From an uncultured Prevotellaceae bacterium (GTDB lineage: Bacteria > Bacteroidota > Bacteroidia > Bacteroidales > Bacteroidaceae), in the NCBI GenBank assembly GCA_900316265.1, contig ONCH01000028.1:1-52587 (forward strand): 52,587 nucleotides of DNA, in the 5' to 3' direction. Both the position numbers and the translations under genes were made by a program. A model generated the notes under the pieces. That model was not told the DNA's origin. It searched no databases and worked only from the letters and a program-made list of their open reading frames with translations. Each line of letters starts with the position of its first letter. Positions within the stretch are counted from its first letter, which is position 1. Positions 1-9,421 of this stretch are shown here, piece after piece.

Positions 1-1
1 C

Positions 2-346
2 GGACTTGCCGCTTCTAAAGTGCACACAGCCGCACCCAACATCAATGGCAACAGCGCAGGAGACATCTCGACAGCCGAGCGCTACAGCTTGGACTTTGAA
101 GTAAAAACCGCTGGCAAATACATCATCCAGTTCCGAGAGGAAGGCAGCGGTATGCAGGAGTTTCTGTTGGCTGAGTGCCGTCTCAGGGACCTTAACAACA
201 TTACAGGCATCACGAACCTCCATATTGCCAAACGCCTGCCACGAGGCATCTATAGTCCAACGGGCATACGGCGACAGACATTACAACACGGACTGAATAT
301 TGTGGTCGATGCTGACGGCAATAGCAAGAAAGTATTTATACGCTAA
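2..346 (+). CDS. C-terminal end of a secreted protein (5' truncated by window edge)
   Basis: The frame is open from the first bases of the window, so only the last 114 codons are present. The final residues (GIYSPTGIRRQTLQHGLNIV, then a VFIR end) resemble the short C-terminal region seen on many Prevotella secreted or surface proteins, of the general form GIY..xGxR....KGxxIV.xGKKVxIK. The part before it (SLDFEVKTAGKYIIQFR) looks like a beta-rich extracellular domain. The enzyme or binding domain lies outside the window, so no function can be assigned. A hairpin terminator follows directly. Confidence 0.6.
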   Translation, partial: GLAASKVHTAAPNINGNSAGDISTAERYSLDFEVKTAGKYIIQFREEGSGMQEFLLAECRLRDLNNITGITNLHIAKRLPRGIYSPTGIRRQTLQHGLNIVVDADGNSKKVFIR

Positions 347-360
347 ATAACAAACAGAAA

Positions 361-395
361 AAAGGCAGTCTACACAAGTATTCTGCCTTTTTTTT
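361..395 (+). terminator. Rho-independent terminator
   Basis: Inverted repeat AAAGGCAG / CTGCCTTT with a 14-base loop, followed by a run of T. It closes the gene ending at 346 and separates it from the comM promoter. Confidence 0.75.
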
Positions 396-416
396 CTTTC
401 CGTGACATTTTTTTAT

Positions 417-424
417 TACCTTTG
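417..424 (+). promoter_or_regulatory. Bacteroidetes -7 element for comM
   Basis: TACCTTTG fits the TAnnTTTG -7 consensus. It ends 20 bases before the comM ATG at 445. Confidence 0.6.
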
Positions 425-444
425 TCACATAAAACAATCATATT

Positions 445-1960
445 ATGCTGGTAAAAACATTTTGCGCTGCCGTTAACGGGTTGGATGTCAACACGGTGAC
501 TTGACTTGACAGGACTAGCCGACACAGCAGTCAAAGAAAGCTATGACCGTATCAAAGCAGCTCTCATCAACAATGGTTTCAAGATGCCTACTATGGACAT
601 CACCATCAACCTGTCTCCTGCCGACATCAAGAAAGAGGGCTCAGGCTATGACTTACCGCTGGCTATCGGAATACTGGCAGCCAATGGAAAGGTAGAAGAT
701 GGAAACCTTGACAAGTACATGCTGGTAGGCGAACTGGGACTTGACGGTCATCTGCAACCTATCCGCGGTGCACTGCCTATCGCCATCCGTGCTCGCAAGG
801 AAAAGTTCAAGGGTCTCATCGTTCCCCAGCAGAACATCCGCGAAGCTGCTGTTGTCAACAATCTTGAGGTATATGGTATGGAAACGCTGTTGGATGTCAT
901 CCACTTCCTCAACGGTACCACGACCTACCAGCCCACCATTATCGATACGCGCAAGGAGTTCTACGAGCAACAGAACCATTTCGACCTCGACTTCTCTGAT
1001 GTCAAAGGTCAGGAGAGTGTCAAACGTGCCTTAGAGGTAGCGGCAGCAGGTGGTCACAATCTCATTATGATTGGCCCACCGGGCAGTGGTAAATCGATGC
1101 TGGCCAAGCGTCTGCCTAGCATTCTGCCTCCACTATCGCTCGCTGAGAGCCTAGAAACCACTCAGATACACAGTGTTGCCGGCAAGATTAGTCGTGACAC
1201 CAGCCTTATCAGTCAGCGCCCCTTCCGTGCGCCCCATCACACCATCTCGCAAGTGGCACTGGTGGGTGGCGGCAACAATCCACAGCCAGGAGAAATAAGT
1301 CTGGCCCATAATGGTGTGCTCTTCCTTGACGAGATGCCTGAACTGCCGCGCAGCGTTCTCGAAGTACTCCGTCAGCCATTGGAAGACCGCAAAATCAGTA
1401 TCAGTCGTGCCAAATACAGTGTGGAATATCCGTGTAGTTTCATGCTTGTAGCCAGCATGAACCCCTGTCCATGCGGATACTATGGTGACCCGACGCACAA
1501 CTGCGTATGTACGCCAGGACAGATACAACGTTATATGAACAAAATCAGCGGTCCCCTACTCGACCGAATCGATATCCATTGTGAGATACAGGCTGTACCG
1601 TTCTCGGAGCTATCGCAAATGCAACCGGGAGAACCGTCTGCAACTATCCGTGAGCGCGTCATTGCTGCTCGAAAGATTCAGGAAGAACGTTTCAAGTCGT
1701 TCAAGGGTATCCATTGCAATGCCATGATGAGCGAGAAGATGCTTCACGAGTTTGCAGAGCCCGATGCAGCCTCGATGGATATGCTGCGTATGGCGATGGA
1801 ACGTCTGAAACTCTCTGCCCGAGCTTATAGTCGCATTCTCAAGGTGGCCCGTACCATTGCAGACCTTGCTGGCAGTGAAAAGGTAGAGTCTATGCACATT
1901 GCCGAAGCCATCGGATATCGCAATCTTGACCGTGGTGACTGGGCAGAGCGTGGAATATAA
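445..1960 (+). CDS. comM: YifB/ComM-family Mg-chelatase-like AAA+ ATPase, disrupted by an internal deletion
   Basis: ComM/YifB proteins are AAA+ helicase-like ATPases; in characterised species ComM drives branch migration during natural transformation. The start at 445 (MLVKTFCAAVNGLDVNTVT) is the family N-terminus, but a stop follows at 502-504 and the homologous frame resumes at 506 (LTGLADTAVKES). About 12 family residues between them (the VEV...RG block) are missing and the frame is shifted. Downstream all is normal: Walker A GPPGSGKS near 1074-1097, Walker B-type VLFLDEMPEL near 1318, the cysteine-rich CPCGYYGDPTHNCVC segment, and the C-terminal Mg-chelatase domain. The gene converges on the AsmA-like gene 8 bases away. 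The deletion is either a true pseudogene lesion or an assembly error. Confidence 0.85.
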
Positions 1961-1968
1961 AAGTCCTG

Positions 1969-4086
1969 CTATTCCTCTGCAGCACTAGCCTTAGCAGCTT
2001 CTTTAGCAGCCTTGCGTGCAGCCTTGGCCTCAGCCTTGGCCGCTTTGCGGGCAGCCTTCTCCTCTGCCTTGGCAGCCTTGCGCGCCGCTTTCTCTTCTGC
2101 CTTGCGAGCACGTTCCTCAGCACGAGCAGCACGACGCTCCTCCTTAGCAACAGCCTTGGCTTCCTTCTTAGCCGCACGATGTTCGTCACGCTTGGCCTTG
2201 TCCTCGTCGGACATTTTGTGGAAGCGTATGCCTGGCTTTATTTTGGTCTTTTTCATCTCGTTGGTATTGGTGAACGAGAAGCTGCAGAGTGCATCCACGC
2301 GTTTGCCCTTGACAGTAATATTTCCCGTAGCTACCGCACCGTCGCTCTCCAATTCTGCAAAGAGATTGTTTACCTTAATCTTCTTGTATTTGCCTTCAGC
2401 AACATCAGCACAAACGCTGCCAATAGGGAGTTTTCCACCTTTCAGCTTACGCATCTGAGCCGTACGAGGCTTTGAGATATCGAATTTGAAATCAGCCTTG
2501 CAGGCAATCTTTCCCAAATCAGGCATATCCATGGCTTTACCCAACTCAAAGGAGTCAGTACGCACGGTTCCTAAGACGTATTTGCTCTGTTCGTCAAGCG
2601 TCAGCTGGACATTCAGCTTGCCTGGCACCGTATTCAACACTCCAGCAAACTGCTCTTTCTTCCACAGCACATCAAAATGTCCCTGATAAGTGATACGTCC
2701 CAAGGCGTTCAGCTGCTTCATCATAAATTTCTTGACATCAAACTGGTTGATGACACGCTCGGCATAGGCACCGTCTGTAGACATCTTCTGAACATCGAAA
2801 TGTACACGTAGTGCGTACTTATCTTTTAGATTGCTGATACGTCCTGAAGCGGCGATGGACAATTTCTTATCTGTAGTACTGACCGAAACGTTGCTGAAGC
2901 GCAGCTCATTATCGTTACCACTCATCTGCGTCTGCAAGTTCAGGGGCAACGAGAACTTCTTCAGTACAGGAGCAAAAGTGCGAGCTATATCCTTGAGCAC
3001 CACCCTACCCTTTACCTGAGGTGCCGAGAAGGCCAGCGGTCGCTGTTCCTTCTTACTAGGCAGTTGGATGTCGGCCGAAGCAATAGAGAGCTGTGTATTG
3101 GGCAACTTAATAGAGACGTCACTCAGACGTGCCATACGTTTGTTGGCATTAACCTTCAGCAGCAACTCATTAACAAGGAGTCCTGAGCCACGGTCTTCAG
3201 CCATACCGCTCGTAACCTGTGCTATCAACGTATCTTTTCCAACAGAATCAATCTGAATATTGAGTTTGGCAAGTACATCAAAATGACCCACATCGAAGAA
3301 ACCACGCTTGGGCTTGCCAGTATTCTTGCGCGGCTTATGGTTGTCAGTCTGGTAATTGAGGTTATCAATGGTCAACTGGTATTGAGTGCCCTTGCCAGAT
3401 GCAAACAACGACTCGACGGAGAGGCGTGTATCAACAGGACCTTTCTTCGTTTTCTTTATAAACGAGGTGGTCAAGTCATTAACCTTGGCAAAATGCTGTT
3501 CCTGACTATTCTTTTTGTAGTCCAGAGAACCCAGATGCGCCCGTAAGGAGTCATTGTAGCTAACATTAATGTCTTCCAGCGACACATGCTTGATATCAAC
3601 ATGCAGTGGTTTCTTTTTAGCCTGGGCCGTATCAACAGCCACCGTGTCAACCTGCACCTTTTTCTTACTCTTGAAAGCATCAATGACAAACTGGAAATTA
3701 GCCAGAGAGTCACTATCACTGGCAGGCTTATATAAACAAGCCTCCAAGCCTCGGATCTTGGCTTGCGAGATACTTATCTCATGGCGTAACAGAGGGAGAA
3801 TCTTCAAGTCGACACCCAACTCATCCATCGTGAACATTTTGCGTCGCTGCTGGTCATCAATCTCTACACCATAAAGACGTACTCCCTGATCAATGAAGCT
3901 GACATTAGCCTTTTCTATTCGTACGGTAGTGTGCAGATAGTCGCTCAACATTTGTGTGGCATTCTCTACCAGACGATTCTGCACCGCATCTGTATGGAAA
4001 GCACCGAAGGCAATAGCCAACAGCACGATAATGGCGGCCAACAAGCCACCCACTATCTTCATTATCAGTATCAGGACTCTCTTCAT
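1969..4086 (-). CDS. AsmA-like envelope protein with Ala/Lys/Glu-rich C-terminal repeats
   Basis: This 705-residue protein has one N-terminal membrane segment (about residues 8-30) followed by a long beta-rich body of the AsmA kind. The early segment FHTDAVQNRLVENATQMLSDYL...TTVRIEKANVSF is typical of that family. AsmA-like proteins are inner-membrane-anchored periplasmic proteins linked to outer-membrane lipid or protein homeostasis. The last 65 or so residues are a low-complexity charged tail with repeated KAEEKAARKAA units, probably helical. The gene lies 21 bases downstream of the thioredoxin-fold lipoprotein gene on the same strand, so the two are probably co-transcribed. The precise cargo or role cannot be read from sequence. 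Confidence 0.75.
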   Translation of the reverse strand: MKRVLILIMKIVGGLLAAIIVLLAIAFGAFHTDAVQNRLVENATQMLSDYLHTTVRIEKANVSFIDQGVRLYGVEIDDQQRRKMFTMDELGVDLKILPLLRHEISISQAKIRGLEACLYKPASDSDSLANFQFVIDAFKSKKKVQVDTVAVDTAQAKKKPLHVDIKHVSLEDINVSYNDSLRAHLGSLDYKKNSQEQHFAKVNDLTTSFIKKTKKGPVDTRLSVESLFASGKGTQYQLTIDNLNYQTDNHKPRKNTGKPKRGFFDVGHFDVLAKLNIQIDSVGKDTLIAQVTSGMAEDRGSGLLVNELLLKVNANKRMARLSDVSIKLPNTQLSIASADIQLPSKKEQRPLAFSAPQVKGRVVLKDIARTFAPVLKKFSLPLNLQTQMSGNDNELRFSNVSVSTTDKKLSIAASGRISNLKDKYALRVHFDVQKMSTDGAYAERVINQFDVKKFMMKQLNALGRITYQGHFDVLWKKEQFAGVLNTVPGKLNVQLTLDEQSKYVLGTVRTDSFELGKAMDMPDLGKIACKADFKFDISKPRTAQMRKLKGGKLPIGSVCADVAEGKYKKIKVNNLFAELESDGAVATGNITVKGKRVDALCSFSFTNTNEMKKTKIKPGIRFHKMSDEDKAKRDEHRAAKKEAKAVAKEERRAARAEERARKAEEKAARKAAKAEEKAARKAAKAEAKAARKAAKEAAKASAAEE

Positions 4087-4107
4087 AGGCTTCAGGGCTA
4101 AAGAATG

Positions 4108-5106
4108 TTATTTCAATAGTTTATTGATACGCTCTTCCAAATGTTGCGGCGTCAGGTTGCGCGACAGTACACGTCCTTTCTGGTCTATCAATATATTGGC
4201 AGGGACATCACCCATGCCGAACTTCTGCATCAGCGATGACTCCCACATACGGCCATCACAGACTGTCGACCATTTCAGCGAGTCGCGGGCAATGGAGCGA
4301 CGACAAATGTCAGCTTGTGCATCAAGACATATACCCATTACACCCAGTTTGTCGCCATGTTTCTGCTTCAGTTGCTTCAGACGTTGCTGTAAGGCTATAC
4401 TTGAATAGCTCCACGTGGCCCACGACATAACGACATTGACCTTACCGTTCAGTGATTTTTCCGTAACCTTACGTCCTTGGATGTCAGTAGCCGTAAACTT
4501 CGGGATCTGTGTCTTAACAGCACAGCCCTCCAGACCCTTCAGCTGTTTCTGCAGCTTCAGCAACAGTCCATTGTCAGGGTTCTTCTCCAGCAGCAGTTCC
4601 GCCAGCACACGTGCCTGGTGGTAGTCTGGGTCATTAGCCTGGATGAAGTAGCGCTGCAGAAGATAAATGCTGACGCGCGAGTCAAGATTCTTCTTGATAT
4701 ACTTGCTGACAGCGTCAGGGATGTCGGGCGGTGTGAGGTCATTAAGCTCCATGCGCAACATCGTCATATCCTCATTGTCCGACGTACCCTCGATAATCAT
4801 CTCCTTCATGTGCGTGGCATCACCCTTGATAGTCACCGTAGAACCCGATTCAGCAAAGACGGGCTGTTCGGAGTAGTTGGGAAATACCACCATCAGCGTA
4901 GCCTCGTCGTAGAGTTCCATCTCATACGAGAAACGGCCATTGCGCACGAGGATGGTATCGATGCCAACCATTCCTCCATCAAGACTGTATACCCAAAACT
5001 CGCCCTGATTGATGTTGCGCAGGCGGCCTTCGAGACGGAACTTACCACTCTCGGTGCCGCATGCCACCATCATCAGTGCAAGCAATATATAAGCAATGTT
5101 TCTCAA
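4108..5106 (-). CDS. DUF4369/TlpA-like thioredoxin-fold lipoprotein lacking the CxxC pair
   Basis: A lipoprotein signal ends in LMMVAC, giving Cys16 as the lipidation site. The N-terminal half (FRLEGRLRNINQGEFWVYSLDG...) resembles the DUF4369 domain often placed before TlpA/ResA-like thioredoxin domains in Bacteroidetes. The C-terminal half has the thioredoxin-like fold (FTATDIQGRKVTEKSLNGK; later DVPANILIDQKGRV with the cis-Pro-type region). Where an active member has WCxxC, this protein reads WATWSYSS, so both catalytic cysteines are absent and dithiol redox activity is unlikely. It is 3 bases from the TPR lipoprotein gene upstream and 21 bases from the AsmA-like gene downstream, which suggests one envelope operon. 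Confidence 0.75.
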   Translation of the reverse strand: MRNIAYILLALMMVACGTESGKFRLEGRLRNINQGEFWVYSLDGGMVGIDTILVRNGRFSYEMELYDEATLMVVFPNYSEQPVFAESGSTVTIKGDATHMKEMIIEGTSDNEDMTMLRMELNDLTPPDIPDAVSKYIKKNLDSRVSIYLLQRYFIQANDPDYHQARVLAELLLEKNPDNGLLLKLQKQLKGLEGCAVKTQIPKFTATDIQGRKVTEKSLNGKVNVVMSWATWSYSSIALQQRLKQLKQKHGDKLGVMGICLDAQADICRRSIARDSLKWSTVCDGRMWESSLMQKFGMGDVPANILIDQKGRVLSRNLTPQHLEERINKLLK

Positions 5107-5109
5107 TGC

Positions 5110-6789
5110 TTAATTCTTGAATTCAAGGTCATTAGCAGCGTAGGCCTTCAACGAAGGATCCTTCTGGATAGCTGAACGCAGGAATGACTGTGCAGCATCG
5201 GCATTACCCTGACGGGCATTGACGATAGCCTGCAGATAGTCAGTCATGCCATCGGCCTTCTGCACGTTCTTCAGAGTCTGGGCAGCCTTGGCGTAGTTCT
5301 TATTCATAATCTGAGCCAATGCAGCACTGTTAGAGTTGACACCATTAAAGTCCTGCTCAGCCAGCGCGTAGTTGCCCTGAGCCAGATGCAGGTTACCCAG
5401 TGCCTCAGCCAGTCCCTGTGCATTACCAGCCTGACCAAGATAGTTCTCAGCAGCCTTGACATCACCACGCTGCAGAGCCAGCAGACCGAGGTTGGCCTTG
5501 GTCTCAGCACAAGTAGCACCTGTACCTGCAGCCTGTGTCAGATAGCGCTGTGCCTCTTCGTAGTCACCCTTGCTATAAGCCAATGCAGCGAGGTTGTTAT
5601 AGGCACGGGCCTCCTTCGGATACAGACGAGTAGTAGTCTTCAGGATAGCCTCCTGCTCAGCAGGTGTCTCAGCGATAGAAGCTGCATAAATCAACTCCTC
5701 AACACTCAGCTTAGAAGGATCACTCTTAATCTGATTGAAGATAGCTTCATCATCACGACCCAGTGTCTCGTAATTGATAGTCAGACGGGCACGGCGCAAC
5801 TCTGGCAGGATGCCGTCAGCTAACTCCTGGAAGCCGTGACTCATATTCTTAATCTGCTGTTCACGCTCCTGGGGGTCTTTATACATAGAGAGTACACGAA
5901 GAATAACATCCTTGTCCTGAATATCGCTGGCCTGTACCAACTGCTGGAAGCCCTCCCAGTCCTGTGCGGTATAGTTAGCCTCGACATCAGCCTCCATATT
6001 TGCCTGCTTCATCTGCTGCTTCACGTAGCCCTCGGTATTCTGCTGACGCTTGTTAGCCAGCTTCTCGTTCAGGGCAAAACCACCATCAGGAGAAGCATAG
6101 GCAGATACCTCAACATTAGAAAGCATCAGATTGTCACGATCACCACTGATGCGCTTCAGCAGGTTGACAAACTCCTGTACGCTATTGTTCTGCAGTTCGC
6201 TCTTGCGAAGCTCAGCCTGCTGGATGAGGAACTTGATGTTAGCCTCCTGCTTCTGCTCAACAACACGCTGGAAGGCGTCAGCAGCCACACTGGGCTGAGC
6301 AGAGGTCAGCGTACGATGATATAGTTCACTGGTAGCAATCACACCGTCAGCGACCTTAATGGCAGGAACATTCACCTGTTTGTTGCCCAACTTGGCATCA
6401 AAGGTCAGATAGAGTTCGCTCTTCTGCATAGCAGGCTCATACTCGTAACTGGTTTTCATGGTATAATGACCACCCAGCTGATAGCTGATAGTCTGGTCGT
6501 TACCCAGCACTTTCTCACCTTGGAACGTAGCAGGACGGCCCTTCACAGCCTGCTGTACTCCATTCTTCTCGAAGCGCAGTTCTGGAGTTACTGTGATGAC
6601 AGCCTTTTTGTTCATATATTTCTCAGGGAACACACCATTGATAGTAGCGTCAACCTGGCCGCCGTCAGCCACCAATGGATTGGGGTTCACTTTGAAATAG
6701 TCACCAGAAAGTTGGCCCAGTTTTCCTGAGCACGATGTCAACACGGCTACAGCCATCAGCGACACCATCAGAATGTTCTTTGTTTTCAT
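5110..6789 (-). CDS. TPR-repeat lipoprotein with OmpA-like segment
   Basis: This 559-residue protein has a lipoprotein signal ending VLTSC (Cys20). A beta-rich N-terminal part follows. A middle stretch (VSAYASPDGGFALNEKLANKRQQNTEGYV) resembles the core of an OmpA-family peptidoglycan-associated domain. The C-terminal third has TPR units (EARAYNNLAALAYSKGDYEEAQRYL, ETKANLGLLALQRGDVKAAENYL, ALGNLHLAQGNYALAEQDF). It is likely an outer-membrane-anchored periplasmic scaffold. It heads the three-gene minus-strand envelope cluster. A TAnnTTTG promoter lies about 40 bases upstream. Confidence 0.75.
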   Translation of the reverse strand: MKTKNILMVSLMAVAVLTSCSGKLGQLSGDYFKVNPNPLVADGGQVDATINGVFPEKYMNKKAVITVTPELRFEKNGVQQAVKGRPATFQGEKVLGNDQTISYQLGGHYTMKTSYEYEPAMQKSELYLTFDAKLGNKQVNVPAIKVADGVIATSELYHRTLTSAQPSVAADAFQRVVEQKQEANIKFLIQQAELRKSELQNNSVQEFVNLLKRISGDRDNLMLSNVEVSAYASPDGGFALNEKLANKRQQNTEGYVKQQMKQANMEADVEANYTAQDWEGFQQLVQASDIQDKDVILRVLSMYKDPQEREQQIKNMSHGFQELADGILPELRRARLTINYETLGRDDEAIFNQIKSDPSKLSVEELIYAASIAETPAEQEAILKTTTRLYPKEARAYNNLAALAYSKGDYEEAQRYLTQAAGTGATCAETKANLGLLALQRGDVKAAENYLGQAGNAQGLAEALGNLHLAQGNYALAEQDFNGVNSNSAALAQIMNKNYAKAAQTLKNVQKADGMTDYLQAIVNARQGNADAAQSFLRSAIQKDPSLKAYAANDLEFKN

Positions 6790-6827
6790 GTTTTTATAAA
6801 TAGCTATTTAATCGTTATTCTAATTTG

Positions 6828-6835
6828 CAAAGATA
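6828..6835 (-). promoter_or_regulatory. -7 element upstream of the TPR lipoprotein gene
   Basis: On the minus strand this reads TATCTTTG, 38 bases before the start codon of the gene ending at 6789. Confidence 0.5.
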
Positions 6836-6929
6836 CGTAGAATTCTTCTATTAAACAAAAAAAACATCAAATTTATAGGTGCTAATGCATTTTTTTTACG
6901 TTTCACTTTTCTCTTTTCACTTTTTTTCG

Positions 6930-6937
6930 TACCTTTG
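6930..6937 (+). promoter_or_regulatory. -7 element upstream of tRNA-Val
   Basis: TACCTTTG, followed by about 125 bases of leader before the tRNA. No convincing reading frame lies in the leader. Confidence 0.5.
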
Positions 6938-7066
6938 CAGTGTAAAACTGCGAGAACGGGCTGCACCTCAGCAATGCAACGCCACACTCTGTACCTTTAG
7001 GTCAGAGAATTCGAATATACTCGATTGCATTCGGTTTGCACCGTCCTTGCAACGTAAATAAACGAT

Positions 7067-7140
7067 GTCGGCATAGCTCAGCTGGTTAGAGTATCACCTT
7101 GACATGGTGGGGGTCCTTGGTTCGAGTCCAAGTGTCGACA
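7067..7140 (+). tRNA. tRNA-Val (GAC)
   Basis: A 74-base cloverleaf with acceptor arms GTCGGCA and TGTCGAC (one G-T pair), D-arm around GCTCAGCTGGTTAGAGT, anticodon loop TTGACAT giving GAC, and T-arm GGTTCGAGTCC. The CCA end is not fully encoded. Confidence 0.9.
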
Positions 7141-7146
7141 CAAGAA

Positions 7147-7178
7147 AAGCGCTAACAACACGATGGTTGTTAGCGCTT
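7147..7178. terminator. Bidirectional terminator hairpin between tRNA-Val and the DUF3857 gene
   Basis: Perfect 13-bp arms AAGCGCTAACAAC / GTTGTTAGCGCTT around a 6-base loop. It lies between convergent units, 6 bases after the tRNA and 19 bases from the stop codon at 7198. Confidence 0.75.
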
Positions 7179-7197
7179 TATTATTTGTCAAATTCGC

Positions 7198-9225
7198 TTA
7201 GGGTTTCTTGATAATCAGTTCTTCCGTAGTATATTTAATAACATCGTCGAATATCTGATACAAGTCAGCATAACTTGCCTCCGAATGAACAATCTTGTTA
7301 ATACTGAACTGACAACTCAGCTGCACTCTGCTGTCACCAGTAGTAGTCTGGATACGTCCCTCCAAGCCCTTGTCTTTAGTAATGATGGTCGTATTGCGTT
7401 GGTTACTCCCCAAAACATAGCCTTCAGGCAATGTAATATTGACGACAACACGGTGGGTTCCCAAACTATGGAACTCTACAGGCATCTTACGAACCGACGC
7501 ACTGAAGGGATTATTTGCAATAATGGTGGGGAAAGGACAAATCTTAATAGTGTTGCCATCAACCTGCCCCTTGCGGGTAAACGGTATCTCCTCTGTAACA
7601 TCGGGGGCAAAGGCACTGTTACCTTTCGCATTGCGATAGTTCATGGCAGCCAATCCCTCGTAACGGGTAGTCTGCGTGCCCGTCAATGTGCCGTCAGCAG
7701 CAAGTTGAGCATTGATGATGGTATTCTTCTGCGACTTCGATATCTTCTGCAGGTTTACCCATGCACTCTTGTTCTTTTTCTGAACCAGTCGTGCCTTTTC
7801 TACCAGTAACGGCTCAGCAAGGACGTTCAGATAGCCATTCTTCGACGAAGCATCAAGATAGACATTAGCGCCTGCAGGCATTACAACAGCGACAATGAAT
7901 GTTGACAGCTTGCGTATAGCCGGAAAATTATAAGGCAACAGGCCCTGATCACGTGTTCTAAGTACGACAGGAGCAGCTGTAAGTCCCACCTCATTGAATG
8001 ACTGTATCAGCAACAGATTGATGTCGGCATTGGAGCCACTCTGGTTCTTCAGCGTCTCAGACGTAGGAACAGGACTCATCTCGTATTTACCGTTCCAGTT
8101 CACCTTACTCATCACCAGATTGAACACTGCCTCAGCACGTTCACGCAGGTCGGCAATATCTGCTATTTTGGCTTCCTTCAGTTCCTTAGCCAACGGACTG
8201 CGGTCATTGAGGTGAATACCCAAATCGTCAGAACCGAGAATCATCTCGTCAATCTGCTCCCAGGTACGGGCATAATCCATCTGTCCCATTCCTGGCAGAC
8301 GGTACTGCTTCAGTTCGGCAGTGATACCTGCACAATAGTCCTGTGCGTTCCATACATAGTCGTCTTTCGGCATACCAATCAAGTTACGCCCTACATAGAC
8401 ATAGTGATTGGTCCTGACCTGCGCCTGCTTGGCCAAGGGATCGCTGTCCAACTTGAAACTCAACGAACCAGCTGTACAGGTATATGTCAGGCGCTGAATG
8501 CCGTGGTCCTCGATATTAAAAATCAGATAGCTGGGGATGTTCATATCCAACTTGGCATAAACCACAGGTATCTCACACTGAGCAAACCAGTCGTGCAGTT
8601 CCCAGAACACCTGACTATGGATGGTGTACTCATACTCTATCACCGTACCTTCCTTGACATTTGGGACGGTAAACTCCGTCTGGTAATTATGCTCGTCAAT
8701 CTTCGTCGTGACAACGTCGCTTTTCTTCAAGGAGGTCTTCACTATCTTGCTACCCTCCATATTAAAGGCAGTAGCCTTGATGCTCTCCACGCTCTCATCG
8801 CCATCGGTATCCGAGACACCGTCTGTCATAGATACGCCTTCACCCTCGAAATAGGAATTGGAACTGCCACCTGGCTTGGGGAGGCTCATACCATTCGTTT
8901 TCAGACCTCTGACATTATCACCAGCTGAGATATTCCGCTGAATAGGTACGACGACCTTAGCAAAGCGGACGCCACTGGGCTTTAGCACTTTGATGCGTAC
9001 CTTCTCACGATAGTCGGCAAGGAAGCTGCTTGTCTGCACAGTATATTCTACATCGGTCAATCGACAGAGCACAACAGCCTCTGCGTCGGGGTCTGCGGCA
9101 TACGTCGTCATCTGCATCTCTTCTTTGGTAGGTTTGCCAAACTTCATGTTGACATTGTCCTGAGCCGTAGCCGAATAAACAGGCCAGAAGAATAGAATAA
9201 GTAATTGGAATACGTTTAGTTTCAT
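7198..9225 (-). CDS. Secreted DUF3857/transglutaminase-like domain protein
   Basis: This 675-residue protein has an N-terminal signal peptide (MKLNVFQLLILFFWPVYSATAQ). A DUF3857-type beta domain follows, including YREKVRIKVLKPSGVRFAKV and the EGTVIEYEYTIHSQ segment. The middle resembles a transglutaminase core (AEAVFNLVMSKVNWNGKYEMSP...NADINLLLIQSFNEVGLTAAPVVLRTRDQG). The usual catalytic Cys appears replaced in the GSNADINLLL stretch, so enzymatic activity is doubtful. The C-terminus is beta-rich, as in DUF3858-type tails. Such proteins are widespread and poorly understood in Bacteroidetes. The gene follows tRNA-Leu on the same strand. Confidence 0.75.
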   Translation of the reverse strand: MKLNVFQLLILFFWPVYSATAQDNVNMKFGKPTKEEMQMTTYAADPDAEAVVLCRLTDVEYTVQTSSFLADYREKVRIKVLKPSGVRFAKVVVPIQRNISAGDNVRGLKTNGMSLPKPGGSSNSYFEGEGVSMTDGVSDTDGDESVESIKATAFNMEGSKIVKTSLKKSDVVTTKIDEHNYQTEFTVPNVKEGTVIEYEYTIHSQVFWELHDWFAQCEIPVVYAKLDMNIPSYLIFNIEDHGIQRLTYTCTAGSLSFKLDSDPLAKQAQVRTNHYVYVGRNLIGMPKDDYVWNAQDYCAGITAELKQYRLPGMGQMDYARTWEQIDEMILGSDDLGIHLNDRSPLAKELKEAKIADIADLRERAEAVFNLVMSKVNWNGKYEMSPVPTSETLKNQSGSNADINLLLIQSFNEVGLTAAPVVLRTRDQGLLPYNFPAIRKLSTFIVAVVMPAGANVYLDASSKNGYLNVLAEPLLVEKARLVQKKNKSAWVNLQKISKSQKNTIINAQLAADGTLTGTQTTRYEGLAAMNYRNAKGNSAFAPDVTEEIPFTRKGQVDGNTIKICPFPTIIANNPFSASVRKMPVEFHSLGTHRVVVNITLPEGYVLGSNQRNTTIITKDKGLEGRIQTTTGDSRVQLSCQFSINKIVHSEASYADLYQIFDDVIKYTTEELIIKKP

Positions 9226-9265
9226 TGTTAGTTAGTCTTGATAGTTAGTTACCCTTTTTTGAGTG

Positions 9266-9349
9266 TGCCGCGAGCGGGACTCGAACCCGCACAGCTGCAA
9301 TAGCCAAGGGATTTTAAGTCCCTCGTGTCTACCATTCCACCATCGCGGC
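9266..9349 (-). tRNA. tRNA-Leu (TAA)
   Basis: An 84-base class II tRNA with acceptor arms GCCGCGA / TCGCGGC. The anticodon stem AGGGA/TCCCT carries loop CTTAAAA (anticodon TAA), followed by a variable arm and T-arm GGGTTCGAGTCCC. It lies 40 bases upstream of the DUF3857 gene start on the same strand. Confidence 0.92.
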
Positions 9350-9375
9350 AGCAGACTTCTTTGCGAAATCGCCTG

Positions 9376-9383
9376 CAAAGTTA
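9376..9383 (-). promoter_or_regulatory. -7 element upstream of tRNA-Leu
   Basis: Minus-strand TAACTTTG followed by GC, 27 bases before the tRNA 5' end. Confidence 0.55.
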
Positions 9384-9384
9384 T

Positions 9385-9409
9385 AAAAATTTTGGCACTG
9401 CGCCAAATA
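9385..9409 (-). terminator. Terminator of the pyrE-argH operon
   Basis: On the minus strand TTTGGC-GCAGT-GCCAAA is followed by ATTTTT, about 15 bases after the stop codon of the lipoprotein gene. Confidence 0.65.
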
Positions 9410-9421
9410 TTTTCCTAAGAA

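Noticed and set aside
653-979. Minus-strand frame opposite comM
   Set aside because: Shadow frame with no start signals; the plus-strand ATPase is clear.
2012-2458. Alanine-rich plus-strand frame opposite the AsmA-like C-terminus
   Set aside because: It arises from the repetitive Lys/Ala/Glu codons of the true gene read backwards.
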